Positions 34,338 to 42,639 of a stretch of 64,000 nucleotides of DNA are shown piece by piece. Position numbers and translations under genes: made by a program. The notes under the pieces are model-generated. The model was not told the DNA's origin. It did no database searches and was given only the letters and a program-made list of their open reading frames with translations. This DNA comes from Helcococcus massiliensis (GTDB taxonomy: Bacteria; Bacillota; Clostridia; Tissierellales; Peptoniphilaceae), in NCBI RefSeq assembly GCF_900258485.1, contig NZ_OGVE01000004.1, positions 62,001-126,000 of the forward strand. Direction: 5' to 3'. Every line of letters begins with the position of its first letter. Within the stretch, counting starts at the first letter, position 1.

Positions 34338-35177
34338 ATGGCTAAAGAAAAACAAGTAAACAAGGATATTAAATACTTTGACGAGTTTAAACAACTAGAG
34401 GAACTGAGGCTAAAAGAAGAAAAATTAGAAAAAGCAAAGGGTGAAATAGATAAGGAAGAATTGAACAAAATCAAAAGAGAAATTAAAAGTCTTAGGGACT
34501 ATTTAATTGAAGAAAACCTGTATATTGCAGAGATACTAGCAAAGAAATATACAAATAGGGGGATAGAATATGATGACCTCTTTCAAGTAGCTTCTTTGGG
34601 ACTAGTTTTAGCTGTAGATAGGTTTAATGTCGATAGGGGCTTTGAATTTTCTTCTTTTGCAACACCAACTATAACTGGTGAAATAAAAAGATACTTTAGG
34701 GATAGGGGCTGGACTATAAGGGTTCCAAGGAGAATCCAGGAGTTATCCAAGCAAATAAATAATGCTAAACAAACCCTTAGCCAGAGGTTACAAAGGACTC
34801 CAAGGATCGATGAGATAAGCGATTTATTGGATGTATCTGAAGAAGAGGTTTTAGAAGCCCTAGATGCTTCACAAGTTTATTCGCCACAATCTATAGACAA
34901 AAATTTTGATACTTCTTCTGAAGATAGTGAAATTAGTTTGTCTGATTTACTAGGAGAAGAGGATAAAAATTATGCATTTGTTGACAATATGAACTATATT
35001 ACAGAAGCTATGAAAGATTTTTCGGATGTAGAAAAGAAAATAGTCTATTATAGATATTTCGATAAAATGACCCAGGTAGCTATAGCTGATAAACTAGGTG
35101 TTAGCCAAATGACAGTATCTAGGTTAGAAAAAAAAGTAATTAAAAAATTTAGAAAAGTCTTGGGAATAAAAGCTTAA
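34338..35177 (+). CDS. Alternative sigma-70 factor, SigB/SigF/SigG group
   Basis: A 279-residue sigma factor. After a charged, probably coiled N-terminus (about 1-50), region 2 reads AKKYTNRGIEYDDLFQVASLGLVLAVDRFNVDRGFEFSSFATP. The SigB/F/G-type region 3 follows (RDRGWTIRVPRRIQEL), and region 4 ends with the HTH TQVAIADKLGVSQMTVSRLE. It is last in the gyrA-linked module, before a terminator. In non-spore-forming relatives a general-stress (SigB-like) role is likelier than sporulation, but this is inference. Confidence 0.93.
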   Translation: MAKEKQVNKDIKYFDEFKQLEELRLKEEKLEKAKGEIDKEELNKIKREIKSLRDYLIEENLYIAEILAKKYTNRGIEYDDLFQVASLGLVLAVDRFNVDRGFEFSSFATPTITGEIKRYFRDRGWTIRVPRRIQELSKQINNAKQTLSQRLQRTPRIDEISDLLDVSEEEVLEALDASQVYSPQSIDKNFDTSSEDSEISLSDLLGEEDKNYAFVDNMNYITEAMKDFSDVEKKIVYYRYFDKMTQVAIADKLGVSQMTVSRLEKKVIKKFRKVLGIKA

Positions 35178-35190
35178 TATTAAAATTTAG

Positions 35191-35240
35191 AACTGATTTT
35201 GCAGAGGTATATTTATTTTTGCGAAATCAGTTTTCTTTTT
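35191..35240 (+). terminator. Terminator after the sigma-factor gene
   Basis: A 12-bp stem (35191-35202 with 35221-35232) enclosing an 18-base loop, then TTTTCTTTTT. It ends the recF-gyrB-gyrA-sigma module run. Confidence 0.75.
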
Positions 35241-35269
35241 AAGAATTTAGGCTCACCTAACAAAAAAAT

Positions 35270-35297
35270 TTTACATAATAAATAAAAGTGCTATAAT
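35270..35297 (+). promoter_or_regulatory. Promoter of the aminopeptidase C gene
   Basis: TTTACA (35270-35275), 16 bases, then a perfect TATAAT (35292-35297), 25 bases before the start codon and its AAGGAGG site. Confidence 0.65.
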
Positions 35298-35322
35298 TTA
35301 AACTAATTACAAGGAGGAAGTT

Positions 35323-36651
35323 ATGAAAATTGAAAGAGAATTTTTACAAGAAAAAGCTAAAGAATTTAACAACAATAGGGCCTTGAGAATTTCGCAAAGA
35401 GCGGCTAGTTCAACAGGTCTAGTAGAAGCAAGTATAGATAAAAGAGAATATGATAGCAACAGGTTTCATTTCAATATTTCCTTACCTGAAACAAAGATAA
35501 GAAATCAAAATAAATCTGGCAGATGCTGGATATTTGCAGCTATGAATGTTTTAGAATATGCCTTGTGCCAAAAGTATAATCTAAAAGAATTTGAATTATC
35601 ACAAAATTACATATATTTCTATGACAAGTTAGAAAGGGCAAATTATTTCTTTAATTCAATCTTAGAAACACTTGATGAAGAACCATCTTCAAGATTAGTT
35701 TCCCATATCTTATCATCACCAATGGGTGATGGTGGTCAATGGGATATGATTAAAAATATTGTGAAAAAGTATGGTGTTGTACCTGCTAATTCCATGCCCG
35801 ATACAGCAAATTCTACTGCATCAGCAAATATGAATGATTACTTGACTAAAATTCTTAGAATGTATGCTAAAAATATTAGAAAAGCTCATCAAGAAGGTAA
35901 ATCATTAGATGATTTAAGAGCAATGGTTGAAGAATACATGGGACAATTTTATAATGCCCTAGCAATTTCTTTAGGTACACCACCAGAAAAAATTGACTTT
36001 GAAGCTAGAGACAAGGATGACCAAGTTCATTCTGAAAAAGGATTAAGTCCTTTAGAATTCTTTAATTTAATCGATTTTGACCTTGACCAATATATTTCAT
36101 TGATAAATGCACCAACCAAAGATAAACCTTACTACAAATCTTATACAGTTGAACACCTAGGAAATGTACTAGAAGGCGACTTGGTAAAATATGTAAATGT
36201 ACCAATAGAAGTTATGAAAGAAGCTGTTGTAGACCAAATCAGGTCCAATGAACCTGTATGGTTTGGTTGTGATGTTGGACAATTTTTCTCAAGAGAATCT
36301 GGAAAACTAGACCTAACTACAGTAAATGTTTTTGATATGCTGGATGTTGATTATGATTTTAGCAAGGAAGAAAGATTAGACTATCACGAATCCTTGATGA
36401 CCCATGCTATGGTATTTATGGGCCTTGACTATGATATGGAGAATGAAAGACCTCTAAGATATAAGGTTGAAAACTCATGGGGTAGCAAGAGTGGTATAGA
36501 TGGTTACCTAGTAATGTCAGATGAATGGTTTGACGAATACATGTACCAAGTATTGGTAAACAAAGCTTACCTACCTGAAGAAGTACTTGTAGCTTATGAG
36601 GAAGAACCAATAAAATTAAGACCTTGGGACCCAATGGGATCATTAGCTTAA
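35323..36651 (+). CDS. pepC: Aminopeptidase C (bleomycin hydrolase family, C1B)
   Basis: A 442-residue cytosolic cysteine aminopeptidase. The catalytic Cys is in NQNKSGRCWIFAAMN (about residue 68), His in SLMTHAMVFMG, and Asn in VENSWGSKSG. The C-terminal arm, which trims substrates from the central pore of the hexamer, ends in the expected short tail. Monocistronic, with its own promoter and terminator. It supplies amino acids from peptides, fitting a peptide-fermenting anaerobe. Confidence 0.96.
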   Translation: MKIEREFLQEKAKEFNNNRALRISQRAASSTGLVEASIDKREYDSNRFHFNISLPETKIRNQNKSGRCWIFAAMNVLEYALCQKYNLKEFELSQNYIYFYDKLERANYFFNSILETLDEEPSSRLVSHILSSPMGDGGQWDMIKNIVKKYGVVPANSMPDTANSTASANMNDYLTKILRMYAKNIRKAHQEGKSLDDLRAMVEEYMGQFYNALAISLGTPPEKIDFEARDKDDQVHSEKGLSPLEFFNLIDFDLDQYISLINAPTKDKPYYKSYTVEHLGNVLEGDLVKYVNVPIEVMKEAVVDQIRSNEPVWFGCDVGQFFSRESGKLDLTTVNVFDMLDVDYDFSKEERLDYHESLMTHAMVFMGLDYDMENERPLRYKVENSWGSKSGIDGYLVMSDEWFDEYMYQVLVNKAYLPEEVLVAYEEEPIKLRPWDPMGSLA

Positions 36652-36661
36652 TTAGGTAGAT

Positions 36662-36712
36662 AAAAATGGTGTTACGGATTAGTTAAATCTAGTCTGCACA
36701 CCATTTTTTTTT
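36662..36712 (+). terminator. pepC terminator
   Basis: An 11-bp stem (AAAAATGGTGT, 36662-36672, with ACACCATTTTT from 36698) enclosing a secondary stem, followed by nine T residues. Confidence 0.82.
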
Positions 36713-36838
36713 GTGGATTTTAGATTCTGATAGTTTAGAGATAGCTGGAAAATAAATACAGTAAGAATGTAAGTTTTTAATTCATCTTTTGTATTTACTA
36801 AATGCTGAGGATTGTAAATATTAGAAAAAGAATTAACC

Positions 36839-37056
36839 TTAAAATTTATCTGTGAATGGGAAAATAAGTTTTAAAACTGTTTTTTGAAATCTATACTTAT
36901 GAAAAATCGGAAATTGTAAGTTTTAAAATCAATTTTCGACTTTAAAACTTATCTGTGAATGGGAAAATAAGTTTTAAAACTATTTTTTGAAATTTATACT
37001 TATAAAAAATCAAAAATTGTAAGTTTTAAAATCAATTTCCGACTTTAAAACTTATC
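36839..37056. repeat. Array A: alternating-orientation motif array with 103-bp tandem duplication
   Basis: This occupies most of the 471-base gap between convergent pepC and the P-type ATPase gene. Forward motifs (RTAAGTTTTAAAA) have their AAGT guanine at 36868, 36920, 36971 and 37023. Reverse motifs (TTTAWAACTTAT or TTTATACTTAT) have their ACTT cytosine at 36896, 36948, 36999 and 37051, with a decayed copy at 36845. Each strand repeats at 52, 51 and 52 bp, and forward to reverse is always 28 bp. The sequence is also a 103-bp tandem repeat (ATCTGTG at 36848 and 36951). Neighbouring motifs can pair into 9-12-bp stems. The stretch from 36713 to 36838 shows nothing clear. Confidence 0.8.
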
Positions 37057-37083
37057 ACGACAGAAATTGCTATCAAATATTCA

Positions 37084-37114
37084 CAAAAAAAGATACCAGC
37101 TAGGCTGGTATCTT
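37084..37114 (-). terminator. Terminator of the P-type ATPase gene
   Basis: A perfect 11-bp stem (37090-37100 with 37104-37114), a three-base loop and a minus-strand run of seven T residues. Confidence 0.85.
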
Positions 37115-37122
37115 ATAAAAAA

Positions 37123-39858
37123 CTATTTATTTCTGAAAAATTTTCTTTCAACTAATTTATGAATTTCACCAACTACAAATGGTAAAAATGCAAATGGTAA
37201 TACTATTGCCCAGTCTTTTAATCCAAAGGCATGGGAGTGGAAAATTACTTGCATAAATGGAATATAGATAACAGCTAGAGTTAGTAAGGTTGAACCTATA
37301 AAGGCGTAAACTAAACTCTTGTTTGAGAATATTCCTAATTCATAAACTGTATATTTTTCTGATCTTGCAGAGAATGATCTTAGCAACTCTGACAATACCA
37401 AGGTTGCAAAGGCAATTGTTTCTGCCTTGTTGATATTAATTTCTCTTAATGCAGCTTCAACACCATTTATTGGATATAGGTAGGTGAATGAAATATAGAA
37501 GGCTGCAAGTGTTGCTACAGCTATGGCTATAGCTTGAGTAGCTATATTATCCACAAGATTTCTATCTATAATTTGGTCATCGGTCTTTCTTGGTGGCTGG
37601 TTCATTATATCTGGCTCACCCGGTTCCACACCCAAGGCTAGGGCTGGGAAGGAGTCTGTTACAAGGTTTAACCATAACAGTTGAATAACTGTCAATGGAA
37701 TTGGCCAACCGACTAACATGGCTACTAGCATTATTAGTACTTCACCGATATTACATGATAGAAGGAAGGAAACGAATTTCTTGATATTTGAGTAAATTAC
37801 CCTACCTTCTTCAACAGCCTTTACTATTGTAGCAAAGTTATCATCTGTTAGGATAACTTCAGCAGTATTTTTAGCAACGTCTGTACCAGTGATTCCCATG
37901 GCTATACCGATATCGGCTTTTTTAATAGCTGGGGCGTCATTTACACCATCACCAGTCATGGCTGTTATTTGGTTATTTTCTTTAAGGGCTGTTACAATTT
38001 GCACCTTATTTTCAGGTGAAACCCTTGCGAATATTCTCTTTACTTTTACAATTTCCCTTATTTGTTCAGGAGTCATATCATTTAGTTCTTTACCCATGAT
38101 AGCTTGGTCATCAGATTCAGCTATACCCAGGTCTTTACCTATCGCTATGGCTGTTTCTAAGTAGTCACCAGTAATCATGACTGGAGTGATACCAGCTGTC
38201 TTACAGTGCTTAATAGCTTCTTTAGTCTCTGGTCTAGCTGGGTCTATCATACCAACAAGTCCGATAAATACTAGGTCGGATTCAACCTTATCAGGGTCTT
38301 GATCATCAGGTAAATTTTCCCATTTCTTCATAGAAATAGCTAAAACTCTTAGGGCTTGTTTAGCATATTCACTATTTTTATTTAAAATTTCATCTTTTAA
38401 ACTTTCAGTTAATTTTTCAACCTTACCATTGATTAGTATATGATTACACCTGTCAATTACTATATCTGGTGCTCCTTTGGTGAAGGCTACATAGGCATCT
38501 TCAAAGAAGTTTTCATGGAAGGTGGTCATCATTTTTCTTGTAGAATCAAAAGGATATTCCTTGACTCTTTTTAGCATTTCATTTAATTCTTCATTATTTA
38601 ACTTAGCCTTTTCAGCTACAGTGATAAGGGCTCCCTCTGTAGGGTCACCCATTATTTCCCATTTGTTTCCTGTGTGGTTTAATTTTGCATCTGAGTTTAG
38701 ACTTGCAGCAGTAAGCAATACTTTCAAGTCCTTATCATTTACTGGATCTACGGCTTGTCCGTCAAATTTTATATCACCTTCAGGTTCATATCCAACACCA
38801 TCAATTGTATAATCTTTAGATGAAGTGTAGATAGTTTTTACTGTCATTTCATTTTGTGTTAAAGTACCAGTTTTATCTGAAGCTATAAAGGTTGTAGTAC
38901 CTAATGTTTCTACGGCTAATAGTTTCTTTACAATTGCATTGTTTTGAGCCATCCTATTCATACCTATAGATAAAACTATGGTAACAACAGCTGCTAAACC
39001 TTCAGGAATAGCTGCAACTGCAAGTGATACCGCAGTCATCAAGGATTGCAACCAGTCTAGGTCTTCTCTGAAAAGACCAACTATAAATACTATGATAGAA
39101 ACTGCTATTACTAAAAGGGCTAAGCTTTTAGATAATTTGTTTAACTTTCCTTGTAGAGGTGAACTTTCATTTTCACTAGATTGGATATTTGTTGCGATTT
39201 TACCTATTTCAGTATCATGGCCAGTTTTGGCAACTACAGCCTTGGCCCTTCCTCTGGTAATGATTGATGAAGAATGCACATAGTTTGAACGATCTCCGAT
39301 TTCTGTATCTTTATCAAAAATTATTTCAGCATCCTTGTCCACTGGAACTGATTCACCAGTCAAGGAAGATTCGTCTGATGATAGGTTTTGACTTTCTATA
39401 AGTCTTAGGTCGGCTGGAACTATATCACCTGTTTCTAAAACAACTATATCTCCAGGTACTAATTCTCTAGCTGGGATTTGTGTAAGCTTCCCATCCCTAT
39501 AGACCTTAGCATTTGGAGCCGACATTTGTTGTAAGGCTTTTACTGAATCCTCTGCCTTTCCTTCTTGGAAAAGAGAAAGACCAGCATTTAAGACAACTAT
39601 GGCTAAAATAATAACAGTTTCTATTTTATCGCCTGAAAAAGCTGATAAGGTAGCTGCTGCTAAAAGTATGATAACCATAGGGTCAAGTAATTGATCTATA
39701 AGTTTAGCAAAAAAGGATTTGCCTTTTTTCTCTTGTAATTCATTTGGACCATATTTTTCAAGTCTGGCCTGGGCTTCTTGGCTAGTAAGCCCCTGGTTGC
39801 TATCAACATCTAAGCTTGATAGAACCTCATCTCTACCCTTAAGATAGAATTTTTCCAT
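37123..39858 (-). CDS. P-type (P2A) cation-transporting ATPase under manganese riboswitch control
   Basis: A 911-residue pump with a cation-ATPase N-terminal domain, about ten membrane helices, the TGES-type TGESVPV motif, PEGL in M4 (AAIPEGLAAVV), the phosphorylated Asp in SDKTGTLT, and the hinge GDGVNDAPA. M5 has CNIGEVL and M6 NLVTDSFPALALG, so both calcium-pump site I residues (Asn and Glu) are kept. Homologous Gram-positive pumps under the same riboswitch export manganese or calcium; given the switch, manganese efflux is most likely. The ATG at 39856-39858 is preceded by GGAGGG; an earlier in-frame ATG overlaps that site. Confidence 0.93.
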   Translation of the reverse strand: MEKFYLKGRDEVLSSLDVDSNQGLTSQEAQARLEKYGPNELQEKKGKSFFAKLIDQLLDPMVIILLAAATLSAFSGDKIETVIILAIVVLNAGLSLFQEGKAEDSVKALQQMSAPNAKVYRDGKLTQIPARELVPGDIVVLETGDIVPADLRLIESQNLSSDESSLTGESVPVDKDAEIIFDKDTEIGDRSNYVHSSSIITRGRAKAVVAKTGHDTEIGKIATNIQSSENESSPLQGKLNKLSKSLALLVIAVSIIVFIVGLFREDLDWLQSLMTAVSLAVAAIPEGLAAVVTIVLSIGMNRMAQNNAIVKKLLAVETLGTTTFIASDKTGTLTQNEMTVKTIYTSSKDYTIDGVGYEPEGDIKFDGQAVDPVNDKDLKVLLTAASLNSDAKLNHTGNKWEIMGDPTEGALITVAEKAKLNNEELNEMLKRVKEYPFDSTRKMMTTFHENFFEDAYVAFTKGAPDIVIDRCNHILINGKVEKLTESLKDEILNKNSEYAKQALRVLAISMKKWENLPDDQDPDKVESDLVFIGLVGMIDPARPETKEAIKHCKTAGITPVMITGDYLETAIAIGKDLGIAESDDQAIMGKELNDMTPEQIREIVKVKRIFARVSPENKVQIVTALKENNQITAMTGDGVNDAPAIKKADIGIAMGITGTDVAKNTAEVILTDDNFATIVKAVEEGRVIYSNIKKFVSFLLSCNIGEVLIMLVAMLVGWPIPLTVIQLLWLNLVTDSFPALALGVEPGEPDIMNQPPRKTDDQIIDRNLVDNIATQAIAIAVATLAAFYISFTYLYPINGVEAALREININKAETIAFATLVLSELLRSFSARSEKYTVYELGIFSNKSLVYAFIGSTLLTLAVIYIPFMQVIFHSHAFGLKDWAIVLPFAFLPFVVGEIHKLVERKFFRNK

Positions 39859-39892
39859 AATACCCTCCATTTGGTCAATTTATTTAAAATAA

Positions 39893-40000
39893 AAAAGACC
39901 TTAATATTTCAATCTAGGTCTTGCTTCCTTTCGGTACTTAGCCGGGATCTTATATCCGTAATGACGACTAAATATTATTAAGCTACTCCCCTTAGGATTA
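39893..40000 (-). ncRNA. yybP-ykoY (Mn2+) riboswitch with terminator expression platform
   Basis: The minus-strand leader of the P-type ATPase matches the manganese riboswitch: AAGGGGAGUAGC at the 5' side (plus 39982-39993), GUCGUC (39964-39969) and CCGGCUAA in the second internal loop region, and GCAAGACCU at the 3' side (39916-39924). The 3' strand AAGACCU also pairs with AGGUCUU followed by UUUUUAUUUU, an intrinsic terminator (39893-39923). P1 pairing of CCUAGAUU with the aptamer's 5' end would exclude it. The predicted logic is ON with manganese. The metal assignment comes from the known family. Confidence 0.93.
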
Positions 40001-40005
40001 TGAAT

Positions 40006-40034
40006 ATTATAGCAAAGTATTAGGGAATTTTAAA
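40006..40034 (-). promoter_or_regulatory. Promoter of the riboswitch-controlled ATPase gene
   Basis: A perfect minus-strand TATAAT (40006-40011) with TTTAAA (40029-40034) 17 bases upstream. The start site falls near 40000, immediately before the aptamer. Confidence 0.68.
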
Positions 40035-40125
40035 GATAAAGCTGATAAAATAACATAATAAAGAATTTTGAAATATTTTCATATTAAAGTAATATATAAT
40101 TACAGAGACAGAAAGGAAGTAAGAT

Positions 40126-40857
40126 ATGACAAAACCAATCATAGGTATATCAGCAAGTATTCTTATAGACAATGGAGATTTTGCTGGATATAGGAGAATA
40201 TATGTGAATGAAGACTATGCTGATGCGGTAATCAAAGCAGGAGCTACACCTTTAGTTTTATCTATAAATGATGAAGATTCAGTAATAGATGAATATATTA
40301 ACATAATTGATGGATTAATCTTATCTGGTGGGCATGATGTTGATCCTAGAAATTATGAAGAAAATCCAAATCCAAAACTAGGACAAGTTTTACCAGAAAG
40401 AGATAGCTTTGACCTTAAATTATTAAAAAAGGCTAAGGAAAAAAACATTCCAATTTTAGGTATTTGTAGAGGATTCCAACTAATAAATGTAAGCTATGGT
40501 GGCAGCTTATGGCAAGACTTATCCTATAGTGACAAAGACTATATAAAACACAATCAAGTTTATGGACCAGAAATAACTACCCATAGCATAAAAGTAGAAG
40601 AGGGAACTAAATTACACAATATTTTCAAAAAAGATACTTTGAGCGTAAATAGTTTCCACCATCAAATAATAAAAAATCTAGGACAAGGCTTGAAATTATC
40701 AGCCCAAGCACCGGATGGAGTAGTGGAAGCCTTTGAAGATCCTAATTATAGGTTTTTACTTGGTGTACAATTCCATCCAGAAATGCTACACAGGGTAAAG
40801 GATGAAATGCAAGGCTTATTTAATGAACTCGTAAAAGAAGCGGGTGAGAAGAGGTAG
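40126..40857 (+). CDS. Class I glutamine amidotransferase-like gamma-glutamyl hydrolase (PuuD type)
   Basis: A 243-residue peptidase C26-type protein. The nucleophile Cys114 is in ILGICRGFQLIN, the DGLILSGGHDVDPRNY segment is typical, and the His-Glu pair is in GVQFHPEM near the C-terminus. The family hydrolyses gamma-glutamyl bonds, for example of gamma-glutamyl-GABA. It starts a tight cassette with an APC permease (three-base gap), RidA and a PLP lyase, so a gamma-glutamyl amino acid or related amide is a plausible substrate. The exact substrate is not readable from sequence. Confidence 0.9.
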   Translation: MTKPIIGISASILIDNGDFAGYRRIYVNEDYADAVIKAGATPLVLSINDEDSVIDEYINIIDGLILSGGHDVDPRNYEENPNPKLGQVLPERDSFDLKLLKKAKEKNIPILGICRGFQLINVSYGGSLWQDLSYSDKDYIKHNQVYGPEITTHSIKVEEGTKLHNIFKKDTLSVNSFHHQIIKNLGQGLKLSAQAPDGVVEAFEDPNYRFLLGVQFHPEMLHRVKDEMQGLFNELVKEAGEKR

Positions 40858-40860
40858 AAA

Positions 40861-42243
40861 ATGAAAAAGAAATTGGGATTTTATTCTATTGTATTACTTA
40901 CAATAAATTCAATAATAGGGACCGGTATATTTTTATCACCAGGTTCTGTAGTAGCACAATCAGGAGATAAGGCTTTAGTAGTTTACCTATTTGCTGCTAT
41001 CTTTTCTACAGTTTTAGCCGTTACCTTTGCTGCAGCAGCTAAATATGTTTCAAAGGGTGGGGCAGCCTATGCCTATACAAAAGCAGCCTTTGGAGATAAC
41101 CTAGGATACTATGTTGGTATAACAAGATATGTAGCAGCATGTATAGCCTGGGGAGTAATGGGAACAGCAGTAGTTAAAACTGTTCTAAAGATATTTAACC
41201 TAAACAATGAAAGTTTAAGCAATATAGCTATGGGATTTTTAGTATTGATGTTTGTTTTGATGGTTATTAACCTAATGGGAACCAAGGTTTTTGAAATAAT
41301 CAACAACCTATCTACTATTGGTAAGGTGGGAGCCTTAGTTACAACTATAATCGTAGGTTTTGTAATGGTATTTATCATGGGAGAAAATAATTTTTCTGCT
41401 ATCAAAACTATAACAGATGAATCTGGTCAAGCCCTAGGATCAAACTTGGATTTAACAGGATGGGTAATGGCTATCATTGCAGCTTTCTATGCCTTTACTG
41501 GTTTTGAAAGTGTTGCATCGGGTTCAGAAGATATGGAAGAGCCTGAAAAGAACCTTCCAAGAGCAATTCCTCTAGCTATCGGTATAATTGCCTTGATTTA
41601 TATTGGAATTGTAGGAATAGCAATGGCGATTAATCCACAAGCCCTTGTAGAATCTAAGGAAGTAGTAGCCCTAGCAGATGTATTTTCAAATAAAATTATA
41701 AGAAATATGATTGTTATAGGTGCACTTATTTCAATGTTTGGTATCAATGTGGCAGCTTCCTTCCATACACCAAGGATTTTAGAATCAATGGCTAAGCAAG
41801 ACCAAGTGCCTCATGTATTTGCCAGAAGAACATCCAATGGTTTCCCAATAGTATCATTTTTAACAACTATAGCTATAGCTGTTGTGATACCAATGGCATT
41901 CAAATTTGATATGACAAATATAATAATCATCAGTTCCATATCAAGATTTGTACAATTTGTAATTGTACCAATAGCAATCATAATGTTCTACTATGGTAAG
42001 GAAAAGGGACAAGTATTAGAAAATGTAAAGAAAAATACTTTAACAGACTTAATAATTCCTATAATAGCCTTGGGTCTAACCCTAGTCTTGCTATACCAAT
42101 TCAATTGGAAGGGACAATTTACAATGACCAATGAAAATGGAGATCTAGTAGCAAACACCTTCGCTATAATAGCTATGGTTGTGGGTTATATAGTCTTACC
42201 ATTTACATTGATGGCTTGGAAAAAACTAAAAAATAGGGGGTAA
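40861..42243 (+). CDS. APC-superfamily amino acid permease
   Basis: A 460-residue permease with about 12 membrane helices. The first helix carries the APC sodium/proton-type unwound motif GTGIFLSPG, and helix 6 has FYAFTGFESVASGSEDMEEPEKNLPRAI, the diagnostic APC loop. Helix 8 has ASFHTPRILESMAKQDQVP. It is downstream of a gamma-glutamyl-type hydrolase and three bases before ridA, implying uptake of the amino acid that the cassette degrades. Confidence 0.93.
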   Translation: MKKKLGFYSIVLLTINSIIGTGIFLSPGSVVAQSGDKALVVYLFAAIFSTVLAVTFAAAAKYVSKGGAAYAYTKAAFGDNLGYYVGITRYVAACIAWGVMGTAVVKTVLKIFNLNNESLSNIAMGFLVLMFVLMVINLMGTKVFEIINNLSTIGKVGALVTTIIVGFVMVFIMGENNFSAIKTITDESGQALGSNLDLTGWVMAIIAAFYAFTGFESVASGSEDMEEPEKNLPRAIPLAIGIIALIYIGIVGIAMAINPQALVESKEVVALADVFSNKIIRNMIVIGALISMFGINVAASFHTPRILESMAKQDQVPHVFARRTSNGFPIVSFLTTIAIAVVIPMAFKFDMTNIIIISSISRFVQFVIVPIAIIMFYYGKEKGQVLENVKKNTLTDLIIPIIALGLTLVLLYQFNWKGQFTMTNENGDLVANTFAIIAMVVGYIVLPFTLMAWKKLKNRG

Positions 42244-42246
42244 AAT

Positions 42247-42639
42247 ATGTTAGAAAGAATCAGAAGTGAGAGAGCTCCAAAGGCTATTGGATCTTATTCA
42301 CAAGCTACTAAGATTGGAAATTTAATCTTTACATCAGGTCAATTGCCAATAAATCCAGAAACTGGGCAAATTGACGAAAAAGATTCTATAAAATGGCAAG
42401 TAAAACAATCCTTAAACAATGTAAAGGCTATTTTAGAAGATAATGGTTCTTCAATGGATTCTATTGTTAAGGCAACTGTATATCTTGATAATATAAAAGA
42501 TTTTTCCGACTTTAACGAAGTTTACCAAGAGTTTTTTGAAAAATCTTATCCAGCAAGATCAGCCTTTGAAGTTGCTAAGCTTCCAATGGATGCTTTAGTA
42601 GAAATAGAGGTGATTGCTGAGGTAGAAAATGAAGGATAA
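42247..42639 (+). CDS. ridA: RidA family reactive intermediate deaminase
   Basis: A 130-residue YjgF/YER057c/UK114 protein. The start IRSERAPKAIGSYSQATKIG, IFTSGQLPINPETG and the C-terminal EIEVIAEVEN match the family, and the catalytic Arg equivalent lies in SYPARSAFEVAKLP. RidA hydrolyses 2-aminoacrylate and similar enamine/imine products released by PLP lyases, so its 11-base overlap with the PLP lyase gene makes functional sense. Confidence 0.95.
   Translation: MLERIRSERAPKAIGSYSQATKIGNLIFTSGQLPINPETGQIDEKDSIKWQVKQSLNNVKAILEDNGSSMDSIVKATVYLDNIKDFSDFNEVYQEFFEKSYPARSAFEVAKLPMDALVEIEVIAEVENEG

Noticed and set aside
36839-37056. CRISPR-like array
   Set aside because: The units alternate in orientation, the conserved part is only about 12 bp, the spacers are duplicated and short, and no cas gene is near.
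40035-40125. T-box or amino-acid riboswitch before the amino-acid cassette
   Set aside because: The leader is too short, and no T-box sequence, specifier loop or terminator pair is visible.
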